64,000 bases of DNA from Devosia ginsengisoli (GTDB lineage Bacteria; Pseudomonadota; Alphaproteobacteria; Rhizobiales; Devosiaceae): assembly GCF_007859655.1 (NCBI RefSeq), contig NZ_CP042304.1, positions 4,156,501-4,220,500 of the forward strand, read 5' to 3'. A model generated the notes under the pieces. The model saw only the letters and a program-made list of their open reading frames with translations. It did no database searches and was not told the origin of the DNA. A program made the position numbers and the translations under genes. Positions 42,357-53,222 of the stretch are shown piece by piece; position 1 is the stretch's first letter; each line of letters begins with the position of its first letter.

Positions 42357-44626
42357 CAGCCTTCCCGCACCACCCGCACCGGCACGGATTTGGCGGCCGG
42401 CGTGCCGCTGATGCGGTCGTAATAGTCCAGCGGCAACAGCGGGTTGAGCTCCGGATAGTAGCCGGCCACCGCGCCCCGCGGCATCGGATAGTCGAGCACG
42501 GTCAGATCAGCGATCCGCCGCTCAACCCCATCGCCGGCAATGGTCTCCAGCGCAATCTTCTGGCCCGATTCCAGCCCGCGTGCCTTGCGGTCCTCTTCGT
42601 TCATGAACAGCACCATGCGGTCATTGTAGACCCCACGATAGCGGTCATTATAGCTGTAGATCGTGGTGTTGAACTGGTCATGCGAGCGCACCGTGGCCAG
42701 GCGCAGCATAGTGTCATCCTCGATCACCGCATCGACATGCAGCCCCTCGAACAGCAGGAAATTGGCCTTGCCACTGGGCGTCGGCCACACCCGCCGCCGT
42801 GGCGGAATGTCGAGATGAAACCCCTTGGGCGCTTTGATCCGCTCCGAGAAGTCGGCATAGATTTGCGGGTAGACCGCTGCAATGCTGCCGCGAATAGCAT
42901 CATAATCATCGATATAGCTGGCCCAATCCACCTTGCTGTCGGGCAGTGTCGCCATGGCCATGCGGCACACGATTTCCACCTCCGGCATGCAATCCACGCT
43001 GGCCGGCTCCAGCACCCCGCGCGATGCCGTCACATTGGACATCGAATCCTCGATGGTGATGAACTGCTCGCCCTTGCCGGTGCGGATATATTCCGATCGC
43101 GCCACCACTGGCAGGATCAGCGCATCGCGCCCATGCACCAGGTGTCCGCGATTGAGCTTGGTGGCGATGCCCACCGTCAGCGCCAGTTTCTGCATCGCCG
43201 CATAGGCCTGCTCGGTATCGGGCACGGCCCGCACGAAATTGCCGCCCAGCCCGATGAACACCTTGGCCTGGCCGCTCTTCATTGCCTCGACCGATTCCAC
43301 CGTATGGTGGCCATGCTCGCGCGGCGGCTCGAACCCGAACACCTCGCGCACCCGGTCGAGATAGGCCGGGGTCGGTTTTTCATCGATCCCCACCGTGCGG
43401 TCGCCCTGCACGTTGGAATGGCCGCGAATGGGTGAAATGCCGGCGCCGGGTCGACCGAAATTGCCCCGCAGCATCAGCAGGTTGGCAATCTGCTGCACCA
43501 TGCGCGATCCCTGCTGGTGCTGGGTTATGCCCATGCCGTAGCAGATCATCGTCGCCTTGGAGCGAATGTAGATTTCAGCGCAGCGCCGGATCTGCTCCTC
43601 GGATATGCCCGAAACCGCTGTTATCTCCGCCCAGTCCTGCGCCATAGCATCGTCGCGAATGGCCTCGAATCCCAGCGTATGTTCGGCGATGAACTCCCGG
43701 TCCACGATGGCCTCGCCCGCCGCTTCCCGCTCGAAGATCACCTTCATCATGCCCTTGAGCAGAGCCAGGTCGCCGCCGATCTTGATATGCACGAATTCGC
43801 TGGCAATGGGCGTCGAGCCCATCGTCGCCATCTGCACCACATCCTGCGGCTCGGTGAAGCGGATCAGCGCCCGCTCCGGCATAGGGTTGACCACCACGAT
43901 TGGCACGCCGCGTTTGCGGGCTTCCACCAGGTTGGTCATCATGCGCGGCGCATTGGTCCCGGTATTCTGCCCGATGATGAAGATGGCGTCGGTATGCTCG
44001 AAATCCTCCAGCACCACCGTGCCCTTGCCCACCCCGATGGAGTGCGGCAGCCCGCGGCTGGTCGGCTCGTGGCACATATTCGAGCAGTCGGGGAAATTGT
44101 TGGTCCCGAATTCGCGCACGAAGATGGAATAGAGAAAGGCCGCCTCGTTGGGCGTGCGCCCCGACGTATAGAACTCGGCCTCGTCCGGGCTCTCCAGCGC
44201 CCGCAAATGCTGCCCGATCAGCCCGAACGCATCATCCCACGAACAGGGCACATAATGATCGCTCGCCGCGTCATAGCGCATCGGCTCGGTCAGCCGCCCA
44301 TGCATTTCTAGTTCATAGTCGGATTGCGCCATGAGTTCGCTGACCGAATGCTGTTCGAAGAATTCCCGCGTCACTCGAAACTTGGTCGCCTCATGCGCCA
44401 GCGCCTTGGCGCCGTTCTCGCAGAATTCCAGCGTCTTCTTGCATTCCGGGTCGGGATAGGCGCAGCTCGGACATTTGAACCCGCCCGGCTGGTTCATGGT
44501 CAGCAGCGCCCGCGAGCCCTTGCCGACCACGCTCTGCTCCATCAGCACCTTGGCTGTGGCCGCAGCCGCGCCCCAGCCGCCGGCGGGGTGGTTGTAGGTT
44601 TTGTAGCGGGGCTGCCTGTCGCTCAC
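42356..44626 (-). CDS. Molybdopterin oxidoreductase, FdhF/YdeP type
   Basis: 756 residues, no signal peptide, cytoplasmic. Large subunit of the formate dehydrogenase-like FdhF/YdeP group. N-terminal KCPSCAYPDPECKK (Cys52, Cys55, Cys62) is the Fe-S segment of this subfamily. The Mo ligand is probably Cys185 in SNMCHEPTS. MGD contacts include TSGRTPNEAAFLYS, GQNTGTNAPRMM, GMGITQHQQGSRMVQ and RGHSNVQGDRTVG; the C-terminal domain has VRSHDQFNTTIYS. Coupling to fdhD supports an MGD enzyme. Whether the substrate is formate is not proven; YdeP-type proteins are poorly characterised. Confidence 0.9.
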   Translation of the reverse strand: MSDRQPRYKTYNHPAGGWGAAAATAKVLMEQSVVGKGSRALLTMNQPGGFKCPSCAYPDPECKKTLEFCENGAKALAHEATKFRVTREFFEQHSVSELMAQSDYELEMHGRLTEPMRYDAASDHYVPCSWDDAFGLIGQHLRALESPDEAEFYTSGRTPNEAAFLYSIFVREFGTNNFPDCSNMCHEPTSRGLPHSIGVGKGTVVLEDFEHTDAIFIIGQNTGTNAPRMMTNLVEARKRGVPIVVVNPMPERALIRFTEPQDVVQMATMGSTPIASEFVHIKIGGDLALLKGMMKVIFEREAAGEAIVDREFIAEHTLGFEAIRDDAMAQDWAEITAVSGISEEQIRRCAEIYIRSKATMICYGMGITQHQQGSRMVQQIANLLMLRGNFGRPGAGISPIRGHSNVQGDRTVGIDEKPTPAYLDRVREVFGFEPPREHGHHTVESVEAMKSGQAKVFIGLGGNFVRAVPDTEQAYAAMQKLALTVGIATKLNRGHLVHGRDALILPVVARSEYIRTGKGEQFITIEDSMSNVTASRGVLEPASVDCMPEVEIVCRMAMATLPDSKVDWASYIDDYDAIRGSIAAVYPQIYADFSERIKAPKGFHLDIPPRRRVWPTPSGKANFLLFEGLHVDAVIEDDTMLRLATVRSHDQFNTTIYSYNDRYRGVYNDRMVLFMNEEDRKARGLESGQKIALETIAGDGVERRIADLTVLDYPMPRGAVAGYYPELNPLLPLDYYDRISGTPAAKSVPVRVVREG

Positions 44627-44873
44627 GGTTCCATCCTCGATATGATCAGGACACTAGAGCATAGGGCAGGGCGAGCTTCCATGACCAATATGTCGGGTCG
44701 GCGCGCCGAAATCGCCTGCTTCACACCTGCCGCATGACGCAACCAGAAACTACAAAACCGTCAATTGGCGCAAAATCATCGCGAAGCACATTGTCTACAC
44801 GATCGGTGGACATTATGAACATTCTGCATGACGACCAGTTTACCGCTGATGTGGCAGCCACCGGGAGGCGCAA

Positions 44874-46217
44874 GTGACCGATCAAGGCCGACCTTCCGTG
44901 ACCATCATTGGCGGTGGCGCCAGCGGCGTATTGCTGGCAGCCCATCTCCTGCGCGACCCCGCCTCCGACATCGCGGTGACCCTGCTTGAACGGCGCGGTG
45001 AATTCGGGCAGGGCGTGGCCTATTCGGCCAGCCAGCGCGACCACAAGGTCAATGTGCCCGCCCGCGGCATGAGCGCCTTCGCCGACGATCCCGACCATTT
45101 CTGGCGCTGGCTGCAGGCGCAGAACTATCCCAGCCCCACCGGCTCCTGGGTCTTCGTGCCGCGCCGGCTCTACGGCACCTATCTCGAACATGTGCTGGGC
45201 GAGGCCGCCCGCCTGCGCCCCGGCCGCCTCACCGTCCAGGCCGAAGAGGCCGTGGCGGTGCGGCAGGGCGCGACCGACGTCGAAACCGTGCTGGCCAATG
45301 GCACCATCATCGCCAGCGACCACGCCGTGCTGGCCGTGGGCCACGAAACCCAGCCGGCCCGCGGTCGCGGCATCGCCGTGCGCATCGGTTCGCCCGAAGA
45401 TACCCCGCTCGATCCCGACGCCCCGGTCATGATCCTGGGTTCCGGCCTCAGCATGGTCGATACCTGGCTGTCGCTGGCCCAGATCGAGCATCGCGGCCCC
45501 ATTCTTGTCGTTTCGCGCAACGGCTTCCTGCCCAAGGGCCACCGCGATGTCCCGGCTTTGCCGATCGACGAAGCCGAGGTGCCCTTCGGCACCAGCCTGC
45601 CGCATTTCCTCACCTGGTTCCGCGCGCTGGTCGCCGACACCGAGGCCCAGGGCAGTGATTGGCGCAGCGTCATCGACGGGTTGCGCCCCTTCAACCAGCG
45701 CATCTGGCAGAGCTGGACCGAACATACCAAGCGCCAGGCCCTGCGCCACCTTCGCCCGTGGTGGAACATCCACCGCCATCGCCTGCCGCCCGAACAGCAT
45801 GAGCGACTGAGCGCCGCCATTGCCGGCGGGCAGGTCCAGCTCATCGCCGCCGAATTCGTCGGCATCGAGCGCCATGGCGCCGGCGTCCGCGCCACGATCA
45901 GGCCGCGCGGACAGCAGGATCGGCAGGCCCTGGATGTGGCCCGCGTCTATGATTGCGGCGGCGTCACGGTCGATGTGGAAACCAGCTCCAATCCCATCAT
46001 CCGCGACCTCATCGCCAACGGCACGGGTCGGCCCGACCCGCTGCATATCGGTCTCGATGTCGACGAAAACTGCTGCGTCATCACCGCTGCTGGCGCGACC
46101 TCGTCCCACCTGCTGGCCGTCGGCCCGCTCACCCGCGGCCGCTTCTTCGAGATCGAAGCGGTCCCCGACATCCGCAAACAATGCGCTGACATCGCCCGGC
46201 GCTTGCTGGAGGGATAG
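44874..46217 (+). CDS. FAD/NAD(P)-binding protein, COG4529 type
   Basis: 447 residues from GTG 44874 with GGGAGG six bases before it. Starts with the Rossmann motif VTIIGGGASGVLLAAHLL, followed by FGQGVAYSASQRDHKVNVPARGMSAF, a conserved block of this family, and VMILGSGLSMVDTWLSL, a second dinucleotide motif. Hydroxyacylglutathione-reductase-like annotations exist, but the function is not established. Divergent from the formate dehydrogenase gene with a 247-bp gap in which I see no further gene. Confidence 0.82.
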   Translation: MTDQGRPSVTIIGGGASGVLLAAHLLRDPASDIAVTLLERRGEFGQGVAYSASQRDHKVNVPARGMSAFADDPDHFWRWLQAQNYPSPTGSWVFVPRRLYGTYLEHVLGEAARLRPGRLTVQAEEAVAVRQGATDVETVLANGTIIASDHAVLAVGHETQPARGRGIAVRIGSPEDTPLDPDAPVMILGSGLSMVDTWLSLAQIEHRGPILVVSRNGFLPKGHRDVPALPIDEAEVPFGTSLPHFLTWFRALVADTEAQGSDWRSVIDGLRPFNQRIWQSWTEHTKRQALRHLRPWWNIHRHRLPPEQHERLSAAIAGGQVQLIAAEFVGIERHGAGVRATIRPRGQQDRQALDVARVYDCGGVTVDVETSSNPIIRDLIANGTGRPDPLHIGLDVDENCCVITAAGATSSHLLAVGPLTRGRFFEIEAVPDIRKQCADIARRLLEG

Positions 46218-46241
46218 CTGGCGGTTCTTCGTGTCCCTGCT

Positions 46242-46310
46242 CACCCTCCCCCTTGAGGGGAGGGTAGCGCCGCTAGGCCCAAAGGGCCGTAGCAGAGCTA
46301 GGGAGGGGGT
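46242..46310. repeat. Intergenic palindromic repeat, family A, copy 1
   Basis: A 69-bp unit: CACCCTCCCCCTTGAGGGGAGGG hairpin region, a small GGCCC/GGGCC hairpin and AGCTAGGGAGGGGGT end. The copy at 61846-61914 is the same length with few changes. Lies between convergent genes. Confidence 0.8.
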
Positions 46311-46352
46311 AATTCCGGGACTGATAGCCACTCCTCAGTCCCTTCGCCTCCT

Positions 46353-47588
<1,236 letters not shown>

Positions 47589-47598
47589 CTATCCGAAC

Positions 47599-48432
47599 AT
47601 GAACCGGGTTCCGACATATGCGCTCTATGGCGAGGAAGATGGCGGCCGCCAGCAGGATTGGCTGCATTGGGAAACCATCCAGTCGCGCAGTCGCCTGCAT
47701 GGCTATCGCATTGCCCCGCACCGGCATGAGCGCTTCTTCCAGCTCCTGAGCCTCACCGGCGGCTGGGGCCATGTAACGCTCGACGGCACCGGCTTCGATC
47801 TCAAGCCTCCGGTGATCGTCGTGGTGCCGGCGCTGACCGTTCATGGCTACGTGTTCAGTCACGATGTCGAAGGCGTGGTGGTGACCTTGCTGGAGCGCGA
47901 CCTGGCCGAGCAGTTCGAGGCGCCGCCATCAGGCGTTATCGGCAGCGGCACGGCTGAGGTGAATGCGGCGCTGGATACCTTGCTGGCCGAAGCCGATCGG
48001 CCGGGCGGCTGGCACGATCTGGCGATGCGCGCCCATATCACCCTGCTACAGGTGGCCCTGCATCGCGCCCGTCACCTGCCGGCACCGCGCAGCCAGGGCG
48101 CCGCCCGCGCAAGGCTGCATGCCAATGCCTTCCGCTTTCTGGTCGACCGGAAATTTCGCGAGACCCGCCGCATTGCCGATTACGCCGCCGAACTGGGCCT
48201 GAGCCAGACCCATCTCAACCGCGTATGCCGGCAGGAACTCGGCATTTCGGCCCTGACCGTCATCGAGCGCCGCATCGCCCTCGAGGCACGGCGGCAATTA
48301 CTGTTCTCCACCCTCACCATCAAGCAGATTGGCGCCGGGCTGGGCTATGAGGACCCGGCCTATTTCACCCGCGTCCTGAAACGCGTCCTCGGCGTAACCC
48401 CCGCCGCCTTCCGCAACCGCCCGGAAAGCTAG
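47599..48432 (+). CDS. pobR: AraC-family regulator, PobR type
   Basis: 277 residues from ATG 47599 (an ATG at 47563 also exists). N-terminal cupin-like effector domain (HRHERFFQLLSLTGGWGHV), C-terminal double helix-turn-helix with RRIADYAAELGLSQTHLNRVCRQE shown in part, and GAGLGYEDPAYFTRVLKRVLGVTPAAFR. PobR-type proteins activate pobA in response to 4-hydroxybenzoate; the divergent arrangement with an 88-bp gap supports this. Confidence 0.92.
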   Translation: MNRVPTYALYGEEDGGRQQDWLHWETIQSRSRLHGYRIAPHRHERFFQLLSLTGGWGHVTLDGTGFDLKPPVIVVVPALTVHGYVFSHDVEGVVVTLLERDLAEQFEAPPSGVIGSGTAEVNAALDTLLAEADRPGGWHDLAMRAHITLLQVALHRARHLPAPRSQGAARARLHANAFRFLVDRKFRETRRIADYAAELGLSQTHLNRVCRQELGISALTVIERRIALEARRQLLFSTLTIKQIGAGLGYEDPAYFTRVLKRVLGVTPAAFRNRPES

Positions 48433-48460
48433 CGCGGCACCAAAACGCCGCCCTCCCGGA

Positions 48461-48494
48461 GACCTCATGGTGAGCCCGTCGAACCACGAGGTCG
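48461..48494. repeat. Short palindromic repeat (GACCTC...GAGGTC), copy 2
   Basis: Nearly identical to 41477-41510; stem GACCTC-TGGT with ACCA-GAGGTC. Confidence 0.7.
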
Positions 48495-48601
48495 GGCGCG
48501 TGGCGCCCGCCCCACGCGCATCCCTCACGCCCGGGAGTGTTCAGGCGCCGCTACCCTCCTCAAGGGGGAGTGTTTACTTCGGGCGCTTGGGCGCCTTCCC
48601 T

Positions 48602-48744
48602 TCTCCCCTCGTGGGAGAAGGTGCCCGAAGGGCGGATGAGGGGGCACCAAGGGATCTGCAGACATTGAAGCATGGGATAACGCAGCCCCTCACCCGGAAA
48701 TCCGCTGAACGCGGATTTCCCCCTCTCCCACGAGGGGAGAGGGG
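48602..48744. repeat. Intergenic palindromic repeat, family C
   Basis: Outer arms TCTCCCCTCGTGGGAGA and TCTCCCACGAGGGGAGA are perfect inverted copies about 110 bases apart; an inner GGAAATCCGC/GCGGATTTCC hairpin lies at 48696-48720. Typical structured alphaproteobacterial intergenic element, no coding content. Confidence 0.75.
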
Positions 48745-48831
48745 TAGAGGGCTCATGCTTCCGAGGGGAACACTCCCCCACGCTCGCCCTTCCCTCCAAC
48801 CACTACAGAACCCCCAATCATCTTCCTCCTG

Positions 48832-48870
48832 TTTGTGCGATATTCGAACAAATGCAACATATCGCACAAA
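48832..48870. promoter_or_regulatory. Perfect 12-15-12 inverted repeat upstream of pcaI (operator)
   Basis: TTTGTGCGATAT and ATATCGCACAAA are exact reverse complements separated by 15 bases, ending 64 bases before pcaI. Position and symmetry fit an IclR-type PcaR/PcaU operator. The half-site TGCGATAT recurs in the palindrome at 59035-59050. Confidence 0.75.
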
Positions 48871-48934
48871 ATGCCTTGCGACCCAGCGCCGCCGCTGCCT
48901 ATTTCACCCCATTACTGTCAGGGGGAATGCGCCT

Positions 48935-49657
48935 ATGGACAAGACGGTCACCGATCTTGCTGCCGCGGTAGCCGATATCGAGGATGGCATGGTGCTGATG
49001 ATTGGCGGCTTCGGCGGCTCCGGCGCGCCGATCGAGCTGATCCACGCCTTGATCGATCGCTACAAGGCCACCGGCAGCCCCGGCAACCTGACGATCATCA
49101 ACAACAATGCCGGCAATGGCCGCATCGGCATCGCCGCCATGATCGATGCCGGCATGGTCGCCAAGATGATCTGTTCGTTCCCGCGTTCGGCCGATCCGCG
49201 CGCCTTCACCGAAAAATATCTGGCCGGCCAGATCGCGCTTGAACTGGTGCCGCAGGGCACTTTGGCCGAGCGTATCCGCGCCGGCGGCGCCGGCATTCCC
49301 GCCTTCTATACGCCCACCAGCTTCGGCACCGATCTCGCCAAGGGCAAGCCGGTGGCCGAATTCGACGGCCGTTCCTACGTGCAGGAGCGCTGGCTCAAGG
49401 CCGATGTGGCGCTGCTCAAGGCCGAACTGGCCGACCGGCAGGGCAACCTCACCTATCGCAAGGCCGGCCGCAATTTCTCGCCCCTGATGGCGGCAGCCGC
49501 CAAGGTGACCGTGGTCCAGGCGAGGCGCGTGGTGGAACCGGGCGAGATCGATCCCGAACAGGTCATCACGCCCGGCATTTTCGTCAATCGCGTGGTCGAG
49601 GTCGCCGATGCGCGACAGGAAGAAGCGCTGATGCGCGATGGAGTGGCATACGCATGA
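48935..49657 (+). CDS. pcaI: 3-oxoadipate CoA-transferase, subunit A
   Basis: 240 residues. With PcaJ it moves CoA from succinyl-CoA to beta-ketoadipate. Family I CoA-transferase alpha features: DGMVLMIGGFGGSGAPIELI with the glycine-rich turn, NNNAGNGRIGIAAM, and LVPQGTLAERIRAGGAGIPAFYTPT. Start 48935 has an AGGGGGA site; the long upstream open frame through the repeats is rejected. Stop overlaps pcaJ (ATGA). Confidence 0.95.
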   Translation: MDKTVTDLAAAVADIEDGMVLMIGGFGGSGAPIELIHALIDRYKATGSPGNLTIINNNAGNGRIGIAAMIDAGMVAKMICSFPRSADPRAFTEKYLAGQIALELVPQGTLAERIRAGGAGIPAFYTPTSFGTDLAKGKPVAEFDGRSYVQERWLKADVALLKAELADRQGNLTYRKAGRNFSPLMAAAAKVTVVQARRVVEPGEIDPEQVITPGIFVNRVVEVADARQEEALMRDGVAYA

Positions 49658-50328
49658 CCGACAAACTCTCCAACGCCCAGATCGCCTGGCGCGCCGCGCA
49701 GGATATCGAAAACGACGCCTATGTGAATCTGGGCATCGGCTTCCCCGAAATGGTGGCAAAATTCCAGCCGCCCGGCCGGCAGGCCATTTTCCATACCGAA
49801 AACGGCATCCTCAATTTCGGCGAATCCCCCGCCGCCGGCGAGGAAGACTGGGACCTCATCAACGCCGGCAAGAAGGCCGTAACGCTCAAGCCCGGCGCCG
49901 CCTTCTTCAATCATGCCGACAGTTTCGCCATGGTGCGCGGCGGCCATCTCGATGTGGCGATCCTGGGCGCCTATGAGGTGGCCGAAAATGGCGACCTGGC
50001 CAATTGGTCCACTGGCCCCAAGGGTGTGCCCGCCGTGGGCGGCGCCATGGATCTGGTACATGGCGCCAAACGCGTCGCCGTCATCACCGATCATGTCACC
50101 AAGGATGGTCGCCCCAAATTGGTGAAAAACTGCAGCTTGCCGCTGACCGGCGTCGGCTGCGTCACCCGCGTCTATACCAGCCTGGCCGTCATCGACATCG
50201 AGAACGGCCACTTCGTGCTGCGCGAAAAACTGCCCAGCCTCACAATCGAACAATTGCAGGCGGTGACCGGGGGCGAACTGCTCGTTCCCGGCCCTATCGC
50301 CGATCTCGTCGCGCCGGAGGTCTCGTGA
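49654..50328 (+). CDS. pcaJ: 3-oxoadipate CoA-transferase, subunit B
   Basis: 224 residues. Beta subunit with the catalytic Glu in HTENGILNFGESP (about residue 49), NLGIGFPEMV, and HLDVAILGAYEVAENGDLANW. Overlaps pcaI and pcaF at both ends, so the three are translationally coupled. Confidence 0.95.
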   Translation: MTDKLSNAQIAWRAAQDIENDAYVNLGIGFPEMVAKFQPPGRQAIFHTENGILNFGESPAAGEEDWDLINAGKKAVTLKPGAAFFNHADSFAMVRGGHLDVAILGAYEVAENGDLANWSTGPKGVPAVGGAMDLVHGAKRVAVITDHVTKDGRPKLVKNCSLPLTGVGCVTRVYTSLAVIDIENGHFVLREKLPSLTIEQLQAVTGGELLVPGPIADLVAPEVS

Positions 50329-51530
50329 TGACGGAAGCCTATATCTGCGCCTATAAGCGCACCCCTATCGGCCGTTTCGGCGGCGCGCTCTCTGCCGTCC
50401 GCCCCGACGATCTCGGCGCCATCCCGCTCAAGGCACTGATGGCAGCCCATGCCGGCGTCGATTGGGAAGCCGTCGATGACGTCATCTTCGGCAATGCCAA
50501 CCAGGCCGGCGAGGATAACAGAAACGTCGCCCGCATGAGCCTGCTGCTCGCCGGCCTGCCGGTCGGCGTGCCCGGCACCACCATCAACCGCCTCTGCGGT
50601 TCGGGCATGGACGCGCTGATCACCGCCGCCCGCGCTATCAAGTCGGGCGAGGCCGAACTGCTCATTGCTGGCGGCACCGAAAGCATGTCGCGTGCGCCCT
50701 TCGTGCTGCCCAAGGCCGCGACCGCCTTTTCGCGCAATGCCGAGATTTACGACACCACCATTGGCTGGCGCTTCGTCAATCCGCTGATGAAGGCGCAATA
50801 CGGCGTCGATTCCATGCCCGAGACCGGCGAGAATGTCGCCCAGGACTTCGGCGTGAGCCGCGAAGCGCAGGACGCCTTCGCCGTGCGCAGCCAGGACAAG
50901 GCCGTGGCCGCACAGCAGAACGGACGCCTCGCCAAGGAAATCGTCCCCGTCACCATTTCGCAGAAAAAGGGCGACGCGATCATCGTCGATACCGACGAGC
51001 ATCCGCGCGCCGGCACCACGGTGGAAACCCTCACCAAACTCCGCCCGCTCTTCCCCAATGGCACGGTGACCGCCGGCAACGCCTCCGGCGTCAATGATGG
51101 CGCCGCGGCGCTGATCATCGCCAGCGAAGCCGCCGCGAAAAAACACGGCCTCACCCCCATTGCCCGCATCTTGGGCGGTGCCACGGCTGGTGTCCCGCCG
51201 CGCATCATGGGCATGGGCCCGGCCCCCGCGACGAAAAAACTCTGCGCCCGCCTCGGCCTGTCCCCGGCCGATTTCGACATCATCGAACTCAACGAGGCCT
51301 TCGCCAGCCAGGGCATCGCCGTCTTGCGTGATCTCGGCCTTGCCGAAGACGCAGCGCAGGTAAACCGCAATGGCGGCGCCATCGCGCTCGGTCATCCCCT
51401 CGGCATGAGCGGCGCCCGCATCGCCGGCACGGCGGCGCTGGAACTGGCTCTGGGCGGCGGCAAGCTGGCGCTGGCCACCATGTGCATCGGCGTCGGCCAG
51501 GGCATCGCTGTCGCGCTCGAACGGGTCTAG
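50328..51530 (+). CDS. pcaF: 3-oxoadipyl-CoA thiolase
   Basis: 400 residues. Splits beta-ketoadipyl-CoA into succinyl-CoA and acetyl-CoA. Nucleophilic Cys in NRLCGSGMDAL (about 90), NEAFASQG, active His in GGAIALGHPLGMSGAR, and second Cys in TMCIGVGQG. Begins with YICAYKRTPIGRFGGALSAVRPDDL, a sequence type that separates PcaF from other thiolases. ATG 50328 overlaps the pcaJ stop. Confidence 0.95.
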   Translation: MTEAYICAYKRTPIGRFGGALSAVRPDDLGAIPLKALMAAHAGVDWEAVDDVIFGNANQAGEDNRNVARMSLLLAGLPVGVPGTTINRLCGSGMDALITAARAIKSGEAELLIAGGTESMSRAPFVLPKAATAFSRNAEIYDTTIGWRFVNPLMKAQYGVDSMPETGENVAQDFGVSREAQDAFAVRSQDKAVAAQQNGRLAKEIVPVTISQKKGDAIIVDTDEHPRAGTTVETLTKLRPLFPNGTVTAGNASGVNDGAAALIIASEAAAKKHGLTPIARILGGATAGVPPRIMGMGPAPATKKLCARLGLSPADFDIIELNEAFASQGIAVLRDLGLAEDAAQVNRNGGAIALGHPLGMSGARIAGTAALELALGGGKLALATMCIGVGQGIAVALERV

Positions 51531-51601
51531 CGGCAGGAACGGAGAAGCAAGCGCGAACACCGCAGGCAGAAAAAAGCGACCTGTTCCACCCATCTCGGCG
51601 C

Positions 51602-51620
51602 GCCATTGTTTTTCAATGGC
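51602..51620 (+). terminator. Possible hairpin terminator after pcaF
   Basis: GCCATTG, TTTTT loop, CAATGGC: a perfect 7-bp stem 72 bases after the pcaF stop, with outer GCG/CGC bases that could extend it. The T-run is in the loop, not after the stem, so termination is doubtful. Confidence 0.3.
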
Positions 51621-51712
51621 TTAGCGCCGCGGTGGACTTTTGCCGCCGCGCTTCGGCCGGCATTGATGCGCGCCGTTTGTCCCACGCCTCCCCTTGGCGA
51701 AACCGCGCATCG

Positions 51713-51720
51713 TGTATACA
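51713..51720. promoter_or_regulatory. TGTATACA palindrome upstream of aromatic-type ABC importer
   Basis: Perfect 8-bp palindrome, 73 bases before ATG 51794. Similar TGTATAC or TGTACACA sites occur before the MetE-like gene (57922, 57986) and between the MetF-like and dioxygenase genes (58942). This resembles GntR/FadR-type operators. Confidence 0.5.
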
Positions 51721-51793
51721 GTTCTGGATGCGATGGCACCCAATGAGGTCGCAAAGACCCGGCGCCATCAAGTCAATTCAGAGGGAGGACTTC

Positions 51794-52972
51794 ATGTTGA
51801 AATCGACAGCTTTGGCCGTGGTGCTTGGGCTTGGTGTGGCCTGGTCATCAGGCGCCGTGGCGCAGGAAACGCTCAAGATCGGCGTTATCCTGCCCTATTC
51901 GGGGCCTTTCGCCGATGCCGCCAACCAGCTCCAGGCCGGCATTGATCTCTATATCGCCGAGCATGGCGACGAGGTTGCCGGCCGCAAGATCGAACTCATC
52001 AAGCGCGACACCGGCGGCCCGGCCCCCGACGTGGCCCGGCGCCTGGCGCAGGAACTGGTCGTGCGCGATAATGTCGATATTCTCGCCGGTTTCGCCCTGA
52101 CGCCCGAGGCTCTCGGCGCTGCCGAAATCGCCACCGAAGCGCAGAAGCTGATGGTGGTGATGAATGCCGCCACCTCGGTCGTCACCGAACAGTCGCCCTA
52201 TATCGTGCGGACCTCGGTCACCATCCCGCAGCTCAATTATGCCTTCGGCACCTGGGCCTATGAACAGGGCATCCGCGAGGCCTATACGCTGGTCGCCGAT
52301 TACGGCCCGGGCATCGACGCCGAGACCTCCTTCGCCAAGGGCTTCACCGAAGCCGGCGGCACCATTGTCGGCGCCGACCGCACTCCGGTCGCCAACCCCG
52401 ATTTCTCCGCCTATGTGCAGCGCGTGGCCGACGCCGACCCCGAGGCTGTATACATTTTCGTGCCCGGCGGCGCCCAGCCTGCTGCCATTGGCAAGGCGCT
52501 GGTCGATCGCGGCCTCGCTCCGCCCGATATCAAGGTGCTGGGCCAGGGCGAGCTGACCCACCCCGAAGCCCTCGAAAGCATGGGTGAAACCGCCCGCGGC
52601 ATCATCACCACCTTCCACTACACGCTGGAACGCGACGATCCGCTGAACAAGGCCTATGTCGATGGCTACACGGCCGCCAACAATGGCCGCGAGCCCGACC
52701 TGTTCTCCATCGGCGGCTATGACGGCATGCACCTCATCTACGAGGCGGTGAAGGCCACCAATGGCGATACCAGCGGCGATGCCCTGGTCGAAGCCGCCAA
52801 GGGCATGGCCTGGGACAGCCCGCGCGGCCCGATGTCCATCGATCCGGAAACCCGCGACGTCATCCAGACCGTCTACATCCGCGAAATCCAGGAAGTGGAT
52901 GGCGAGCTGCAGAACGTGATCGTGCACGAGATCCCCAACGTCAAGGACCCCCTGCACGGCGCCGCGCAGTAA
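51794..52972 (+). CDS. Branched-chain/aromatic-type ABC substrate-binding protein
   Basis: 392 residues, Sec signal about 1-23 (AVAQ). LivJ/LivK-type periplasmic-binding fold: LKIGVILPYSGPFADAANQ, DILAGFALTPEALGAAEIA, and PEAVYIFVPGGAQPAAIGKAL. GGGAGGA precedes the start. The next four genes complete the transporter. Given pob/pca upstream and ring-cleavage and C1 genes downstream, an aromatic acid is a likelier ligand than leucine. Confidence 0.92.
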   Translation: MLKSTALAVVLGLGVAWSSGAVAQETLKIGVILPYSGPFADAANQLQAGIDLYIAEHGDEVAGRKIELIKRDTGGPAPDVARRLAQELVVRDNVDILAGFALTPEALGAAEIATEAQKLMVVMNAATSVVTEQSPYIVRTSVTIPQLNYAFGTWAYEQGIREAYTLVADYGPGIDAETSFAKGFTEAGGTIVGADRTPVANPDFSAYVQRVADADPEAVYIFVPGGAQPAAIGKALVDRGLAPPDIKVLGQGELTHPEALESMGETARGIITTFHYTLERDDPLNKAYVDGYTAANNGREPDLFSIGGYDGMHLIYEAVKATNGDTSGDALVEAAKGMAWDSPRGPMSIDPETRDVIQTVYIREIQEVDGELQNVIVHEIPNVKDPLHGAAQ

Positions 52973-53015
52973 AGGCTTCGGACTGAATAACTGAAGCCCG
53001 AGAGCCCCGATCGGC

Positions 53016-53135
53016 CTCCCTCCCCCTTGTGGGGAGGGAATGAGGGTGGGGGTTCCGATCCATCAGGTTGAATATGATCTTGGGTATGTGGAAACATACC
53101 CCCACCCTTGATCCCTCCCCACAAGGGGGAGGGAG
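53016..53135. repeat. Intergenic palindromic repeat, family B, copy 2
   Basis: Two 38-bp arms (53016-53053 and 53098-53135) are inverted copies with three or so differences, each containing a CCCTCCCCCTTGTGGGGAGGG hairpin. Same element as 37841-37961, again inside an ABC operon between binding protein and first permease. Confidence 0.8.
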
Positions 53136-53222
53136 ACGACTGATGCGTCGGTGGACGTCTGCACCGGAAAACAGGGCAATCAATTTGACCAACATGCAGC
53201 ATGATCTGGTAGGAACGGCTCT

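Larger units (their letters stand above)
48433..48934. other. 502-bp gene-free stretch filled with repeats and an operator
   Basis: Between pobR and pcaI. It contains a GACCTC repeat (48461-48494), a large CTCTCCC/GGGAGAG palindromic element (48602-48744), GGGAGTGT/ACACTCCC pairs around it, and a perfect inverted repeat next to the pca promoter (48832-48870). An open frame crosses it in phase with pcaI but is repeat-derived. Confidence 0.7.

Noticed and set aside
48467..48934. N-terminal extension of pcaI by about 156 codons
   Set aside because: It is composed of intergenic repeats and the operator; pcaI has a good ribosome-binding site at its normal start.
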